DNA from: PALSA-612 sp963776735
Lineage (GTDB): Bacteria > Actinomycetota > Thermoleophilia > Gaiellales > Gaiellaceae
Assembly (NCBI GenBank): GCA_963776735.1
Contig: CAVZNV010000001.1
Location: 1 to 64,000 of the forward strand
DNA: 64,000 bases
Reading direction: 5' to 3'
A model generated the notes under the pieces. That model did not search any database and was not told the origin of the DNA. It saw nothing but the letters and a program-made list of their open reading frames with translations. Within the stretch, counting starts at the first letter, position 1. Each line of letters begins with the position of its first letter. This document shows positions 1 to 7,651 of this stretch, piece by piece. Made by a program: the position numbers and the translations under genes.

Positions 1-438
1 CAATGGGCATACCACATGCTCCTGCCGTGGATCACGTTCGGCGTCTTCTTCGCCGCCCTCTACGTGCGGATGATCCGGTCGCAGATGCTGGAGACGCTGG
101 GTGAGGACTACGTTCGCACGGCCCGTGCAAAGGGCGCCTCGGAGCGGCGCGTCGTGCTCTCACACGCGGCGCGGAACGGCATGCTCCCGATCGTCACGAT
201 CCTGGGCATGGACATCGGGCACGCGTTCGGGATCGCGGTCTTCATCGAGACGGTGTTCAACCTGCCGGGCGTCGGGAGGACGCTGCTGATCGCGAACAAC
301 CAGTTCGACCTGCCGATGATCTGCGGCATCGTGGTGTTCATCTCGCTGATCGTGATCACGCTGAATACGCTCGTCGACATCGCCTACGGGTTCCTCGACC
401 CGAGGATCAGGCTCGCCGACCCGGTCCGGCTGGGTTAG
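1..438 (+). CDS. ABC transporter permease, DppB/OppB family (3' part)
   Basis: This is the last 145 codons of an inner-membrane permease of the dipeptide/oligopeptide/nickel ABC family; the start lies before the window. The permease EAA loop is visible (EDYVRTARAKGASERRVVLS, about residues 34-53 of this fragment). It is followed by hydrophobic segments and the usual ending FLDPRIRL. The family imports peptides or similar small solutes with a second permease, two ATPases and a binding protein, which would lie to the left. The stop overlaps the convergent ATPase gene by four bases. It looks unrelated to the glycan locus. Confidence 0.9.
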   Translation, partial: QWAYHMLLPWITFGVFFAALYVRMIRSQMLETLGEDYVRTARAKGASERRVVLSHAARNGMLPIVTILGMDIGHAFGIAVFIETVFNLPGVGRTLLIANNQFDLPMICGIVVFISLIVITLNTLVDIAYGFLDPRIRLADPVRLG

Positions 439-1586
439 CTACCGAACCGCTGGACCCACTCGGCGAGGAACGGCTCGGCGATCCGGTAGGCACCTCGCGA
501 CTCCTTGGCCACGACCTCGTCGTCGACCAGCGCCTCGAGCGCGCGCTGGACACTCGAGCTCGTGGGCAGACCGTGCCGGCGCCGGAAGCCCGAACTCGTG
601 ATCGGCGCGAGGGGCTCGAGCGCCAGCGCCTGGAGGACGAGCTTCTGCGCGGTCGGGGCTTCGTCCCAGATCCGCGTGAAGTGGGCGTTCTCGGAGCGCA
701 GCACGTGGTCGAGCGCCCGGGACAGGTCGTCGAGCGCGGCCGTCGAGCCTGTGTCGGTCACCTCCCAGAGTGCATACGCGAGCTCCTGCGTCCCGTACGG
801 ATGGCCTTGCGTGATGTCGAGCAGGGATGCGACGACCTCCGGGTCGACGTCCTTTCCGGTCGATCGGAACCGTTCGCCGACGAAGACGGCAAACGGCTCG
901 TCCGCAATGGGGCCGAGCTCCATCTGCTTCGCGCTGCGCCAGAAGGGCTCGTTCGCGTCGTTGAACAGGCGGTGCATCATCGCCCGCTTGCTGCCGAGGT
1001 ACACGTGCGCGATCTCGGGCTGTGTCTGGAAGGCCGCGCGCATGATGTTCGGGAGGTGCGGGTCGATCGCGAGCACCTCCTGGAACTCGTCGAAGACGAT
1101 CGCCACCCTCCGGTCGCGCCCGGCCGCCAGCTCAGCCGGCAGGTCGAGGAGCTTCTCGATCGTGGCGTCGACGTCTTCCCTGGCGTGACCAGTGGTGAAG
1201 CTGAATCCGAGCGTGCCGTCGCTCGGATCGACCGTCATCACCGGCAGGACGCGGAGCCCGCCGAAGATCTGCGCCGCGCGTTCCCGCACGCGGAGCAGCG
1301 GGCTCGCGATCTGTTCGTAGATCGCTTGGGCGAGCCGCGCGGCGAACTGCTCCTTGGTCGGGGTTCGCATGAGGTCGACCTGTGCGACGAGGACGCCCTC
1401 GCGGCTGACGAGCTCCTGGGTCGCGCGCCAGACGAGCGATGTCTTGCCGTAGCGGCGCGGCGCGAAGAGGACGACGTTCTGGCCGTTGAGGATGTCGGAC
1501 TCGAGCTCGGACAGTTCGCGCTCGCGGTCGGTGAAGGTGTCGTCGAGCGCGAGGTCGCCGTAGCTGAACGGGTTCTGCTCGGCCAC
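435..1586 (-). CDS. AAA-type P-loop ATPase with C-terminal winged-helix region
   Basis: A 383-residue cytoplasmic ATPase of the archaeal-ATPase/AAA_22 type. Walker A is APRRYGKTS (about residues 42-50) and Walker B is VAIVFDEFQ (161-169). The last 90 residues look like a small helix-turn-helix module (RALEALVDDEVVAKESRG). Relatives are often found singly in genomes of bacteria and archaea and have no agreed function; roles in mobile-element or stress biology have been suggested. The GTG start is supported by a TACATT hexamer nine bases upstream. A 35-bp palindrome sits just beyond, over the expected -35 region, so regulation at that site is likely. Function cannot be named. Confidence 0.8.
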   Translation of the reverse strand: MAEQNPFSYGDLALDDTFTDRERELSELESDILNGQNVVLFAPRRYGKTSLVWRATQELVSREGVLVAQVDLMRTPTKEQFAARLAQAIYEQIASPLLRVRERAAQIFGGLRVLPVMTVDPSDGTLGFSFTTGHAREDVDATIEKLLDLPAELAAGRDRRVAIVFDEFQEVLAIDPHLPNIMRAAFQTQPEIAHVYLGSKRAMMHRLFNDANEPFWRSAKQMELGPIADEPFAVFVGERFRSTGKDVDPEVVASLLDITQGHPYGTQELAYALWEVTDTGSTAALDDLSRALDHVLRSENAHFTRIWDEAPTAQKLVLQALALEPLAPITSSGFRRRHGLPTSSSVQRALEALVDDEVVAKESRGAYRIAEPFLAEWVQRFGS

Positions 1587-1595
1587 TTCCGAGCA

Positions 1596-1601
1596 AATGT
1601 A
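1596..1601 (-). promoter_or_regulatory. -10 element of the ATPase gene
   Basis: TACATT on the minus strand ends nine bases before the GTG at 1586. This fits a leaderless or nearly leaderless transcript. The adjoining upstream DNA is the palindrome at 1619-1653. Confidence 0.5.
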
Positions 1602-1618
1602 GCAGATTGCGAGCTATT

Positions 1619-1653
1619 TATACGCAAAGTTGCGACTCGCAACTTTGCGTATA
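1619..1653. repeat. 35-bp perfect odd palindrome (probable operator)
   Basis: Two 17-base arms, TATACGCAAAGTTGCGA (1619-1635) and its exact reverse complement (1637-1653), flank a single central C at 1636. The site lies between the DUF2630 stop codon (1655) and the ATPase start (1586), over the position expected for the -35 region. It could bind a dimeric regulator, form a cruciform, or end the DUF2630 transcript. No T-tract follows it. Confidence 0.85.
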
Positions 1654-1654
1654 G

Positions 1655-1897
1655 CTACTGCTCGTAGTTCTCGACGACGTTCGGGCTGCGCGGAGCCGCG
1701 GCGTCGGGATCCATGCCGTACTGCTCGAGCGCGCGGCGCTGGCGGAGGAGATCCCAGCACTGGTCGAGCCCGACCTTGAGCTCGGCCAGGCGCGCCTTGT
1801 CGTCGGGGCTCGCGTTGCCGGACGACTCGGCGTCCCAGAGGCGGTGCTCCTCGGCGACGAGCTCCTCGATACGGGCCTGAACCTGTGCGTCGTCCAT
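1655..1897 (-). CDS. DUF2630 family protein
   Basis: An 80-residue soluble, mostly helical protein. The core EELVAEEHRLWDAE and ELKVGLDQCWDLLRQRRA match the short DUF2630 family, which is found almost only in actinobacteria and has unknown function. The length is typical of the family. A TAAGGT hexamer (1904-1909) ends six bases before the ATG and overlaps the stop codon of the flippase reading frame, so it probably has its own leaderless promoter. Confidence 0.85.
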   Translation of the reverse strand: MDDAQVQARIEELVAEEHRLWDAESSGNASPDDKARLAELKVGLDQCWDLLRQRRALEQYGMDPDAAAPRSPNVVENYEQ

Positions 1898-1903
1898 GGC
1901 CAG

Positions 1904-1909
1904 ACCTTA
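1904..1909 (-). promoter_or_regulatory. -10 element of the DUF2630 gene
   Basis: TAAGGT on the minus strand ends exactly six bases before the ATG at 1897. This is the same spacing seen at many other operon-first genes in this window. Confidence 0.5.
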
Positions 1910-3034
1910 GCGCGGGACCGGCACCAGGCGGCGGAGCCTGCGCAGCTCGGCGGGAAGGTAGAAGCCGAGCGGGATCAGCGCGAGCGGGTAGACGAGCACG
2001 AGCAGGATCGCGATCGCGAGCGGCACGTGCAGCGCCGAGCCGACGACGTTCAGCCCGACCGCCACGGCCGCCGCCGTGAAGACGCGCCGCCACTGGTACG
2101 GCACGTAGTAGACCTCCTGCGAGTAGATGATCATCCCGAGGAAGAGCGCCAAGTAAGCGGCCGCGGTCGCGATCGCGGCGCCCTCCATGCCGTAGGGCGG
2201 GATCAGGATCACGTTCAGGACGATGTTCACCGCCGCGGCGAAGCCGGCGATGACCCAGTTCCACTGCGTTTTGCGTGCGCGTCCCGAGCCGATCGCCATG
2301 ACCGTGTAGGCGATGTAGGCGGCGCCGCCGAACGAGAGCAGCGCGACGGCTTCCGAGGCACGGTGGAAGCTCGGGTTTCGGGCGAGCACGTGAACGATCC
2401 ACGGCGCGAGCAGACCGAAGCCGAGCGAGACCCAGCAGCTCACGTAGACGACGTACGTGAGCACGTACGAGTAGGTCCGGCGCGCCTCGCGGTCGTCCTG
2501 GATCGAGTAGGCGAACGCGGGCCAGGCCGTCCGGAACGCGATCATCAGGAACACGATCGCCGAGGACACGCGGACGGCCACGGAGTAGACGCCGACCTCG
2601 CCCTGGCCCTTGAACAGCGCGATGAACAGCCGGTCGATGAAGTTGACCGCCCAGAGCGCGAGCGCGGCCGGGACGAGCGGCATCCCGAACTTGTTCATCG
2701 CGCGGAACAGCTTCCGGTCGAACACGAGCCCGAGCTGGTACCGCCGGTAGCCGAGCAGCACGAAGTAGACGAGGAGCGTGCCGATGAAGTTGCCGACGAG
2801 CACGCCCAGCGGGCCCTCCTTGAACGTGACGACGAGCAGGACCGTGGCGCCGACGGTGATGATCACGTTCGCGAGGCTCGCGGTCACGTAGCCGACCGCA
2901 CGGTCCTCGGCGCGGAAGACCGCCGTCAGCTGCGCGTAATTCATCCCCGCCCACATCCCGATCGCCGCCGCGACGACGAGTCCTTTCTGGTCCCCGATCT
3001 GCAGCTCGCTCGCGATCGGGCCGGCGAGGGCAGA
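1907..3034 (-). pseudogene. Wzx/MATE-like flippase, C-terminal part cut off by a frameshift
   Basis: This frame encodes about 370 residues of a polytopic membrane protein, from ALAGPIASELQIGDQKGL to the end. It continues the flippase whose first helices are encoded in the previous frame at 2941-4353. The reading frame changes near 3031-3040, where one base appears to be missing. There is no good start codon at the junction; the first ATG is at 2956, already inside the membrane domain. Wzx-type flippases move lipid-linked glycan repeat units across the inner membrane. As sequenced the gene is broken, unless this is an assembly error or a ribosomal frameshift. Confidence 0.75.
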
Positions 3035-4353
3035 CAGAGGACGAGCCCGAACGTCGCGCTGACCATCGTGAACCAGAAGCTCGTCCGAACCACGCGTATG
3101 CGGCCTTCCTGGTCGTGCGCGTCGAAGTAGAAGCGGAAGAACGCGCTCGTGATGCCGAGCTGGAGCACGATCATCAGCACCGACGAGGCGGCGACGAGCG
3201 TCTCGATCTTGCCGTAGTCGTCCGTGGACAGGTAGCTCGTGTAGAGCGGCAGGAGGACGACGGCGAGGATCCGGGAGACGAGACCGCCGAGGCCGTAGAT
3301 CGCGGACTGCTTGCCGAGCTTCGTGATCTGCCCGAAGATCGGCAGGCCTCCCGGCTCGGTCTTCCCGTCGACGGACTGGAGCGACTTCTGCTCGGTGGAG
3401 ACCTCGTGGTAGATCTCGACGAGCCGCTCGGCGTTGCGGTCGCCGTCGTGCACCTTCTCGACGTACGCGCGGCTCTCGGCGCCGATGCGCGCTCGCTCCT
3501 CCGGCGACTCGACGAGCGGCCGCAGCGCCTCGACGAGCGTCTCCTTCGTCGCGTGGACGAGCGGCATCGTCACGCCGAACGCGCTCTCTGTCCGCGCGAC
3601 CGCGTCCTCGTGGAGCGACGTCACGACCGGCTTGCCGAGCGCCATCGCCTCGATCGCGAACAGTCCGTACCAGCCGGCGTTGAGCTGGTCGACGACGATG
3701 TCGGCACGCTCGTAGCGGCGGCGCGCCTCGGCGTGGTGGAGGCCTTCGACGATCTCGAGGTCGACGTCCAGCTCCTTGCACGCGGCGATCACGTGCTCGG
3801 TGCCCTTGCGGGCCCGGTTCGACGGCGCGTGGACGACGAGCGGGCGCTCGCGGGCAGACGGCTCGACGGGACAGAAGACGCTCAGGTCGATGCCCGGCGG
3901 CACGACATGGGCGTCAGGGACCCAGCGGATCGCGTCGTACGAGCCGACGATCTGGGCGTCGGCCGAGCCGCTGTAGGAGAGCTCCTCGGGCGAGCGGCCG
4001 CGGATGTCGGAGCCGAGGAAGTGCAGCACCGACTTCTTCCGCAAGAGCCGGAGGATCGGGAACTGGAACGACTTCGGGATCAGCGTCAGCCCGAAGTAGA
4101 AGTGGAAGACATCCGTCTTCGGCAGGAGCTTGAGGAAGGCCTTCCACTGCGCCAGCTGGCGACGGATGAAGCCGCCCGAACGGTCGAGCGACCAGTCGGC
4201 CTCGGGGTGGAGCCGGTAGCGCTCGAAGACGACGAGCTTCGCGTCGACGCCCTGGCGGCGCAGCGCCTCGACGTTCTGCCAGGGCACGCCGGCCGTGTTC
4301 ACCGGGCAGTGGACGACCCTGAGCGGGCGCCCGTTCTTGCCGGCGCGGCTCAC
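2941..4353 (-). CDS. GT4 glycosyltransferase fused to the first helices of a flippase (frame ends after frameshift)
   Basis: Residues 1-330 or so form a GT-B fold, family 4 glycosyltransferase, with the acidic motif region GLFAIEAMALGKPVVTS and C-terminal helix. Without any ATG, GTG or TTG between the domains, the frame runs on into flippase sequence (IFGQITKLGKQSAIYGLGG, then hydrophobic helices). It then goes out of frame near 3035 and stops at 2941. The GTG start at 4353 overlaps the stop of the ATP-grasp gene (GTGA). A sugar transferase joined to the flippase for the same lipid-linked glycan would be an unusual arrangement. Confidence 0.8.
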   Translation of the reverse strand: MSRAGKNGRPLRVVHCPVNTAGVPWQNVEALRRQGVDAKLVVFERYRLHPEADWSLDRSGGFIRRQLAQWKAFLKLLPKTDVFHFYFGLTLIPKSFQFPILRLLRKKSVLHFLGSDIRGRSPEELSYSGSADAQIVGSYDAIRWVPDAHVVPPGIDLSVFCPVEPSARERPLVVHAPSNRARKGTEHVIAACKELDVDLEIVEGLHHAEARRRYERADIVVDQLNAGWYGLFAIEAMALGKPVVTSLHEDAVARTESAFGVTMPLVHATKETLVEALRPLVESPEERARIGAESRAYVEKVHDGDRNAERLVEIYHEVSTEQKSLQSVDGKTEPGGLPIFGQITKLGKQSAIYGLGGLVSRILAVVLLPLYTSYLSTDDYGKIETLVAASSVLMIVLQLGITSAFFRFYFDAHDQEGRIRVVRTSFWFTMVSATFGLVLCLPSPARSRASCRSGTRKDSSSRRRSGCGRG

Positions 4354-5381
4354 GCGTCCCACTCGACCTGGTCGAAGTAGCGGAGCGCCCGGCGGGTGGG
4401 GCGGATGCGGGCCGCGAGGGCCGCGAGCTCGTCGGGCGCGATCTCGCCGAGTGCGTGCTTGACGCCGAGCCAGGGCAGGTTCAGGTCCTCCTGGTAGACG
4501 ATCGTCGAGATCCTGGGATTGATCTCGATCACATGCTCGCCCACGAGCTGGATGTTGAAGAAGTGGTCGAGCTCGAGCTCGGCGACGATCTTCGCGGCCG
4601 TGTCCATCAGGGCCGGGTCGTCGAGTGTCTCGAAGTACATTGCCAGGCCGGCGCGCATGGCCTCGCGAGTCTTCGGATGGCCGAGCAGGAGCTCGCCCTT
4701 CGCGGCAATGCCGTCGATCGTCCGCTCCTTGCCGCGCGCGAGCTCCATGACGAGCAGCTCGGTGTCGTCGTCGCCGAGCACGTCGAGGAGATCCTCGAGC
4801 CGCATCGCCTCGGCGACACCCGGTCGGTTCGTGAGCAGCTGCTCTCGGCGGTCGGCCGAGGCGGACAGGATGCGGAAGCCGCGCGAGCCAGAGGAGAAGA
4901 CCGGCTTCAGCGCGAGCTCCTCGTCCGGGTAGCCGAGCTCGCGGGCAGCTGCGGCGACGGCGTCGGCGCCTTTCACGCGCCGCCACGCTGGACCGCGCAC
5001 GCCGATCGCGTCGAGCAGCGCGTAGCTCTCGGCCTTGTCGTTCGCGCGGTGTACGGCTTCGGAGGAGGCGACCAGCACGGCCACGCCCTCGGCGGCAAAG
5101 GCCTCGCGGGACGCGGCCAGGCCGGGCAGGTCGAACGAGGACTGGGGCAGGACGGCCGAGGCGCCCTCGCGCTTCGCGACGTCGAGCACCGTGTCGGAGA
5201 AGGCCGGATCGGAGCCACGCGGGACGACGTGGAAGGCGTCGCAAAGGTGGCGGCCGACAGCCTGTTCGGACATGTCTGTCCCGACGAGGCGAACGTCTCG
5301 CTCGCCGTTCTCGCGCAGCGCGCGCAGGAGGGCCGCCGTGCCGGGCGCGCCGGACGCCGTCACGACGACGGTGAGCGTCAC
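4350..5381 (-). CDS. ATP-grasp domain protein (CarB/PylC-like ligase)
   Basis: A 343-residue cytoplasmic ligase-type protein. It has an N-terminal Rossmann-like preATP-grasp domain (VVVTASGAPGTAALLRAL), a central ATP-grasp segment with the ATP-binding lysine (ELALKPVFSSGSRGFRIL), and the metal-binding HVIEINPRIS near residue 290. Members join a carboxylate to an amine or thiol through an acyl phosphate. In glycan clusters they are suspected of making amide-linked decorations; the substrate here is unknown. Start and stop overlap both neighbours (GTGA on each side), so it is translated as part of a three-gene unit with a methyltransferase and the GT4-flippase. Confidence 0.85.
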   Translation of the reverse strand: MTLTVVVTASGAPGTAALLRALRENGERDVRLVGTDMSEQAVGRHLCDAFHVVPRGSDPAFSDTVLDVAKREGASAVLPQSSFDLPGLAASREAFAAEGVAVLVASSEAVHRANDKAESYALLDAIGVRGPAWRRVKGADAVAAAARELGYPDEELALKPVFSSGSRGFRILSASADRREQLLTNRPGVAEAMRLEDLLDVLGDDDTELLVMELARGKERTIDGIAAKGELLLGHPKTREAMRAGLAMYFETLDDPALMDTAAKIVAELELDHFFNIQLVGEHVIEINPRISTIVYQEDLNLPWLGVKHALGEIAPDELAALAARIRPTRRALRYFDQVEWDA

Positions 5382-6136
5382 TTGACGATCAGGGCGAGCT
5401 TCGGGCCGATCTCGATCGGCTCGCGGCCGTGCCCCGCGGCGAAGGTCGCGAACGCGTCGTTGACGGTCACGTCGTCGGCCGCGAGGACGCCCCCGTCGCG
5501 GAGCGCCGCCCACGCGGTGTCGAACTCGAAGCGCATGCAGGCTTCGGAGTGCTCGCTGTCGTGCATGAAGAAGTCGATCGGGCCGAGCCGGCCGAGCAGT
5601 GGCGGCAGGACGTCCTGGCTGCGGCCGAGCTCGAGGTGCCAGCGGTCGCGGAGGTTCGGCGGCACCATCCAACCTGGCTCCTCACCGGCTGGGACGACCG
5701 CGCCGCCCTTCCCGTCGAAGAACGTGCCGGGTGCGTAGTCCTCGCCCGCGATCTCCGGCAGGTCGACGGAGTGGAGCTCGCCGTCGCCGTTCTCGGCGAG
5801 CGCGAGCAGGAGGAACGCGGTCGAGACGCCGTTGCAGACCCCGGTCTCGACGGCCACGCGCGGCCCGAGCTTGCGCAGCACGGCGTAGAGGCGCAGGCCC
5901 TCGCCGTAGCCGTCGCGCCCGGTCGCCCGGCCGGTGTTGTAGCGGTGCCCGCGAGTCTCGCCCTGAACCGTGGCCCAGAAGCGCGCCGCCTGCTCCTCGA
6001 GGTGCTCGACGAGCCCGCTCGAGACGATCTCGCGCTCCGCACGGGCGAGCGCGTCGGGGTCGCGCAGGAAGCGCTCGGTGAGCTCCCGGTCGAGCCTCTG
6101 GTCGAGCGGCTTCTCCGACGTGAGCACGCGGCCCAT
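5378..6136 (-). CDS. Class I SAM-dependent methyltransferase
   Basis: A 252-residue Rossmann-fold protein of the Methyltransf_24 type. The SAM-binding motif is VAVETGVCNGVSTAFLLLAL (about residues 95-114), followed by the acidic strand ELHSVDLPE and later DFFMHDSEHS. This subtype often acts on sugars or small molecules in surface-glycan loci. I chose the ATG at 6136 (MGRVLTSEK) over an ATG 14 codons earlier, because the extra residues look non-coding. It is first in a unit with the ATP-grasp and GT4-flippase genes. The repeat element at 6180-6348 begins 43 bases upstream. Confidence 0.85.
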   Translation of the reverse strand: MGRVLTSEKPLDQRLDRELTERFLRDPDALARAEREIVSSGLVEHLEEQAARFWATVQGETRGHRYNTGRATGRDGYGEGLRLYAVLRKLGPRVAVETGVCNGVSTAFLLLALAENGDGELHSVDLPEIAGEDYAPGTFFDGKGGAVVPAGEEPGWMVPPNLRDRWHLELGRSQDVLPPLLGRLGPIDFFMHDSEHSEACMRFEFDTAWAALRDGGVLAADDVTVNDAFATFAAGHGREPIEIGPKLALIVK

Positions 6137-6179
6137 CGTAGCCCTGTCCCTGGCGCCGAGTCGCCGCCAGCGGAGCAAC

Positions 6180-6348
6180 CGGTGTCAGACACCGCCCGTC
6201 GTGTCGGTCGGAGACGGCGAGGGTACGGGGCGTGTTTCGCACGGTCGGGACGCGCGCCGAATACCGCATGGAAAGCCGACTCTCCCTGTGGAGAAAAAGT
6301 CACACTTTCGTCACACAATCCGCTTGACAAATTCGGTGTCTGACACCG
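6180..6348 (-). repeat. Palindrome-bounded intergenic repeat, copy 1 (169 bp)
   Basis: The element is bounded by CGGTGTCAGACACCG (6180-6194) and CGGTGTCTGACACCG (6334-6348). Read on the minus strand it starts with the palindrome, then AATTTGTCAAGCG and an AAAGTGTGACTTTT block, and ends with CGGGC before the second palindrome. Copy 3 (56381-56560) has the same order of blocks. It sits between two operons in a non-coding gap. The layout resembles a REP-pair (REPIN) element, though no transposase gene is present here. Confidence 0.85.
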
Positions 6349-6386
6349 CAGTTCGGCCGTGGCCGGAACGGCCGCGGGCGGCAGGG

Positions 6387-7028
6387 TCAGGAAAGGTCGA
6401 TCCGGTCGGCTTCGAGCTGGTCGAGGCGGAGGTCGCGCTCGGCCGCCAGCATCGACGCCATCGTCTCGCGCATCGTGTCGCCCGGGTAGACCCAGATCTC
6501 CGGGTGGACGAGCAGCTGCAGCCACTCGAACTCGCCCCGCGCGAGCGCCTCGTGCGGGCAACCGTGGCGCCAGCGCTGGTTCGAGTCCGAGCGGTAGTGC
6601 TCGGGGTCGAAGAAGCCGGGCTGCATGACGTTGACGAATCCTTCGACGGGCGCCGTCAGGTAGTCCGGGTCGGGGTTGTGCCATGCGAGCACCGGATCGA
6701 ACCGCGCGTCGTGTTCGGCGTCCGGGTACACCGCGTGCAGCCCGACCCGGTGACCCAGCCGGCGCAGCCGCTCGATTGCGGCCTCGCCCGACGGCGCGGC
6801 GAGGTTGTAGAACTCGCTCCGCGTCATCAGGAGGTATGTCGCCGGCGTCCCGAGCTCGGCCTCCAGTTCCGCCAGCGCCAGCGCAGCCTCCAGCGACAGG
6901 TCGACGTCATGGCGCAGCAGCAGGTCGCCGGGCTGCGGATCGGTGTCGAAGAACGCGAACCGGTAACCGCCCTGGCGCGCAGCGGCCAGCAGCTCGCCGT
7001 AGTGCTCGAGGTCGAACGCACAGGTCAT
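6387..7028 (-). CDS. NodB-like polysaccharide deacetylase domain protein
   Basis: A 213-residue protein of the divergent deacetylase group whose first metal motif is LLLRHDVDLS (about residue 38) rather than TFDDG. A second motif, GHRVGLHAVYPD (about residue 95), supplies the histidine pair. Family members remove acyl groups from amino sugars with a divalent metal; in glycan loci they may act on a nucleotide sugar or glycan intermediate. No signal peptide is seen, so it is probably cytoplasmic. The ATG overlaps the stop of the upstream methyltransferase (ATGA), and it is last in a three-gene operon. Confidence 0.8.
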   Translation of the reverse strand: MTCAFDLEHYGELLAAARQGGYRFAFFDTDPQPGDLLLRHDVDLSLEAALALAELEAELGTPATYLLMTRSEFYNLAAPSGEAAIERLRRLGHRVGLHAVYPDAEHDARFDPVLAWHNPDPDYLTAPVEGFVNVMQPGFFDPEHYRSDSNQRWRHGCPHEALARGEFEWLQLLVHPEIWVYPGDTMRETMASMLAAERDLRLDQLEADRIDLS

Positions 7029-7651
7029 TTGCGCGCCAGGATCCACTGGAATCTTTCCGCGGTGCCCTCGGGCGCGAGGTAGGACACGACTTCGTCCCGC
7101 AGGATCTCCAGGCCGGCCGCCTCGACCAGCCGGCTGTTCTCAGGCGGCTCGAAGCCGGAGAAGAACATCTCGGCGCCGAGCCACTCGCCCGTCCAGCCCC
7201 GGTTGTCGGAGGCGCCGAACGCGTTCATGGCAAGCCCGCCGGGCTTCAGCCAGCCGACGATCCGGTGGAGCAACGCGCCGAGAAGCTCGCGCGGCACGTG
7301 GTTGAAGACGTAGAAGGAGCACACGGCGTCGAATGACGCGGCGGGAAGCACAGCCTGGAGGATGTCCGCGTGCACGAACTCGGCTCCCGGGACATGCTCC
7401 CTGGCCCGCCGGATCCGCTCGCCCGAGACGTCGACGCCGGTGAGGTGGAACCGCTCGGCGAACATCACGGTCTCCGCCGAGGCCGCACCGCAACCGAGCT
7501 CGAGCACGCGCGCGCGCGGCGCCAGGCGCGACGCGAGATCCTTTGCCCACTCGCGCCGTGGGTCGCCCTCGACGTCTTGGCACCAGTCGGCGAAGCGGTC
7601 TGCGATGGAGTCATAGGCTCGGCCGACCAGCTCCACGCGCGGGTCGCTCAC
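7025..7651 (-). CDS. Class I SAM-dependent methyltransferase
   Basis: A 208-residue Methyltransf_11/25-type enzyme. The SAM site is VLELGCGAASAETVMF (about residues 48-63), with TGVDVSGE, HADIL and the post-motif FDAVCSFYVFNHVPRE. It likely methylates a small molecule or sugar intermediate in the cytoplasm. The GTG start overlaps the stop of the ATP-grasp gene (GTGA), and its own stop overlaps the NodB-like gene, so the three proteins are probably made together. The substrate cannot be told from sequence. Confidence 0.85.
   Translation of the reverse strand: MSDPRVELVGRAYDSIADRFADWCQDVEGDPRREWAKDLASRLAPRARVLELGCGAASAETVMFAERFHLTGVDVSGERIRRAREHVPGAEFVHADILQAVLPAASFDAVCSFYVFNHVPRELLGALLHRIVGWLKPGGLAMNAFGASDNRGWTGEWLGAEMFFSGFEPPENSRLVEAAGLEILRDEVVSYLAPEGTAERFQWILARK

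Noticed and set aside
573..1667. A 364-codon plus-strand frame over the ATPase gene
   Set aside because: It is the antisense of the ATPase, whose Walker motifs are clear on the minus strand. The plus-strand translation has only charged low-complexity sequence.
435..1897. Toxin-antitoxin or defence pair (ATPase plus small DUF2630 gene)
   Set aside because: The genes have separate promoters, the palindrome lies between them, and DUF2630 has no toxin or antitoxin feature.
6180..6348. Insertion sequence with terminal inverted repeats
   Set aside because: The element is under 200 bp, encodes no transposase, and the ends are palindromes rather than simple terminal repeats. No target duplication was recognised.
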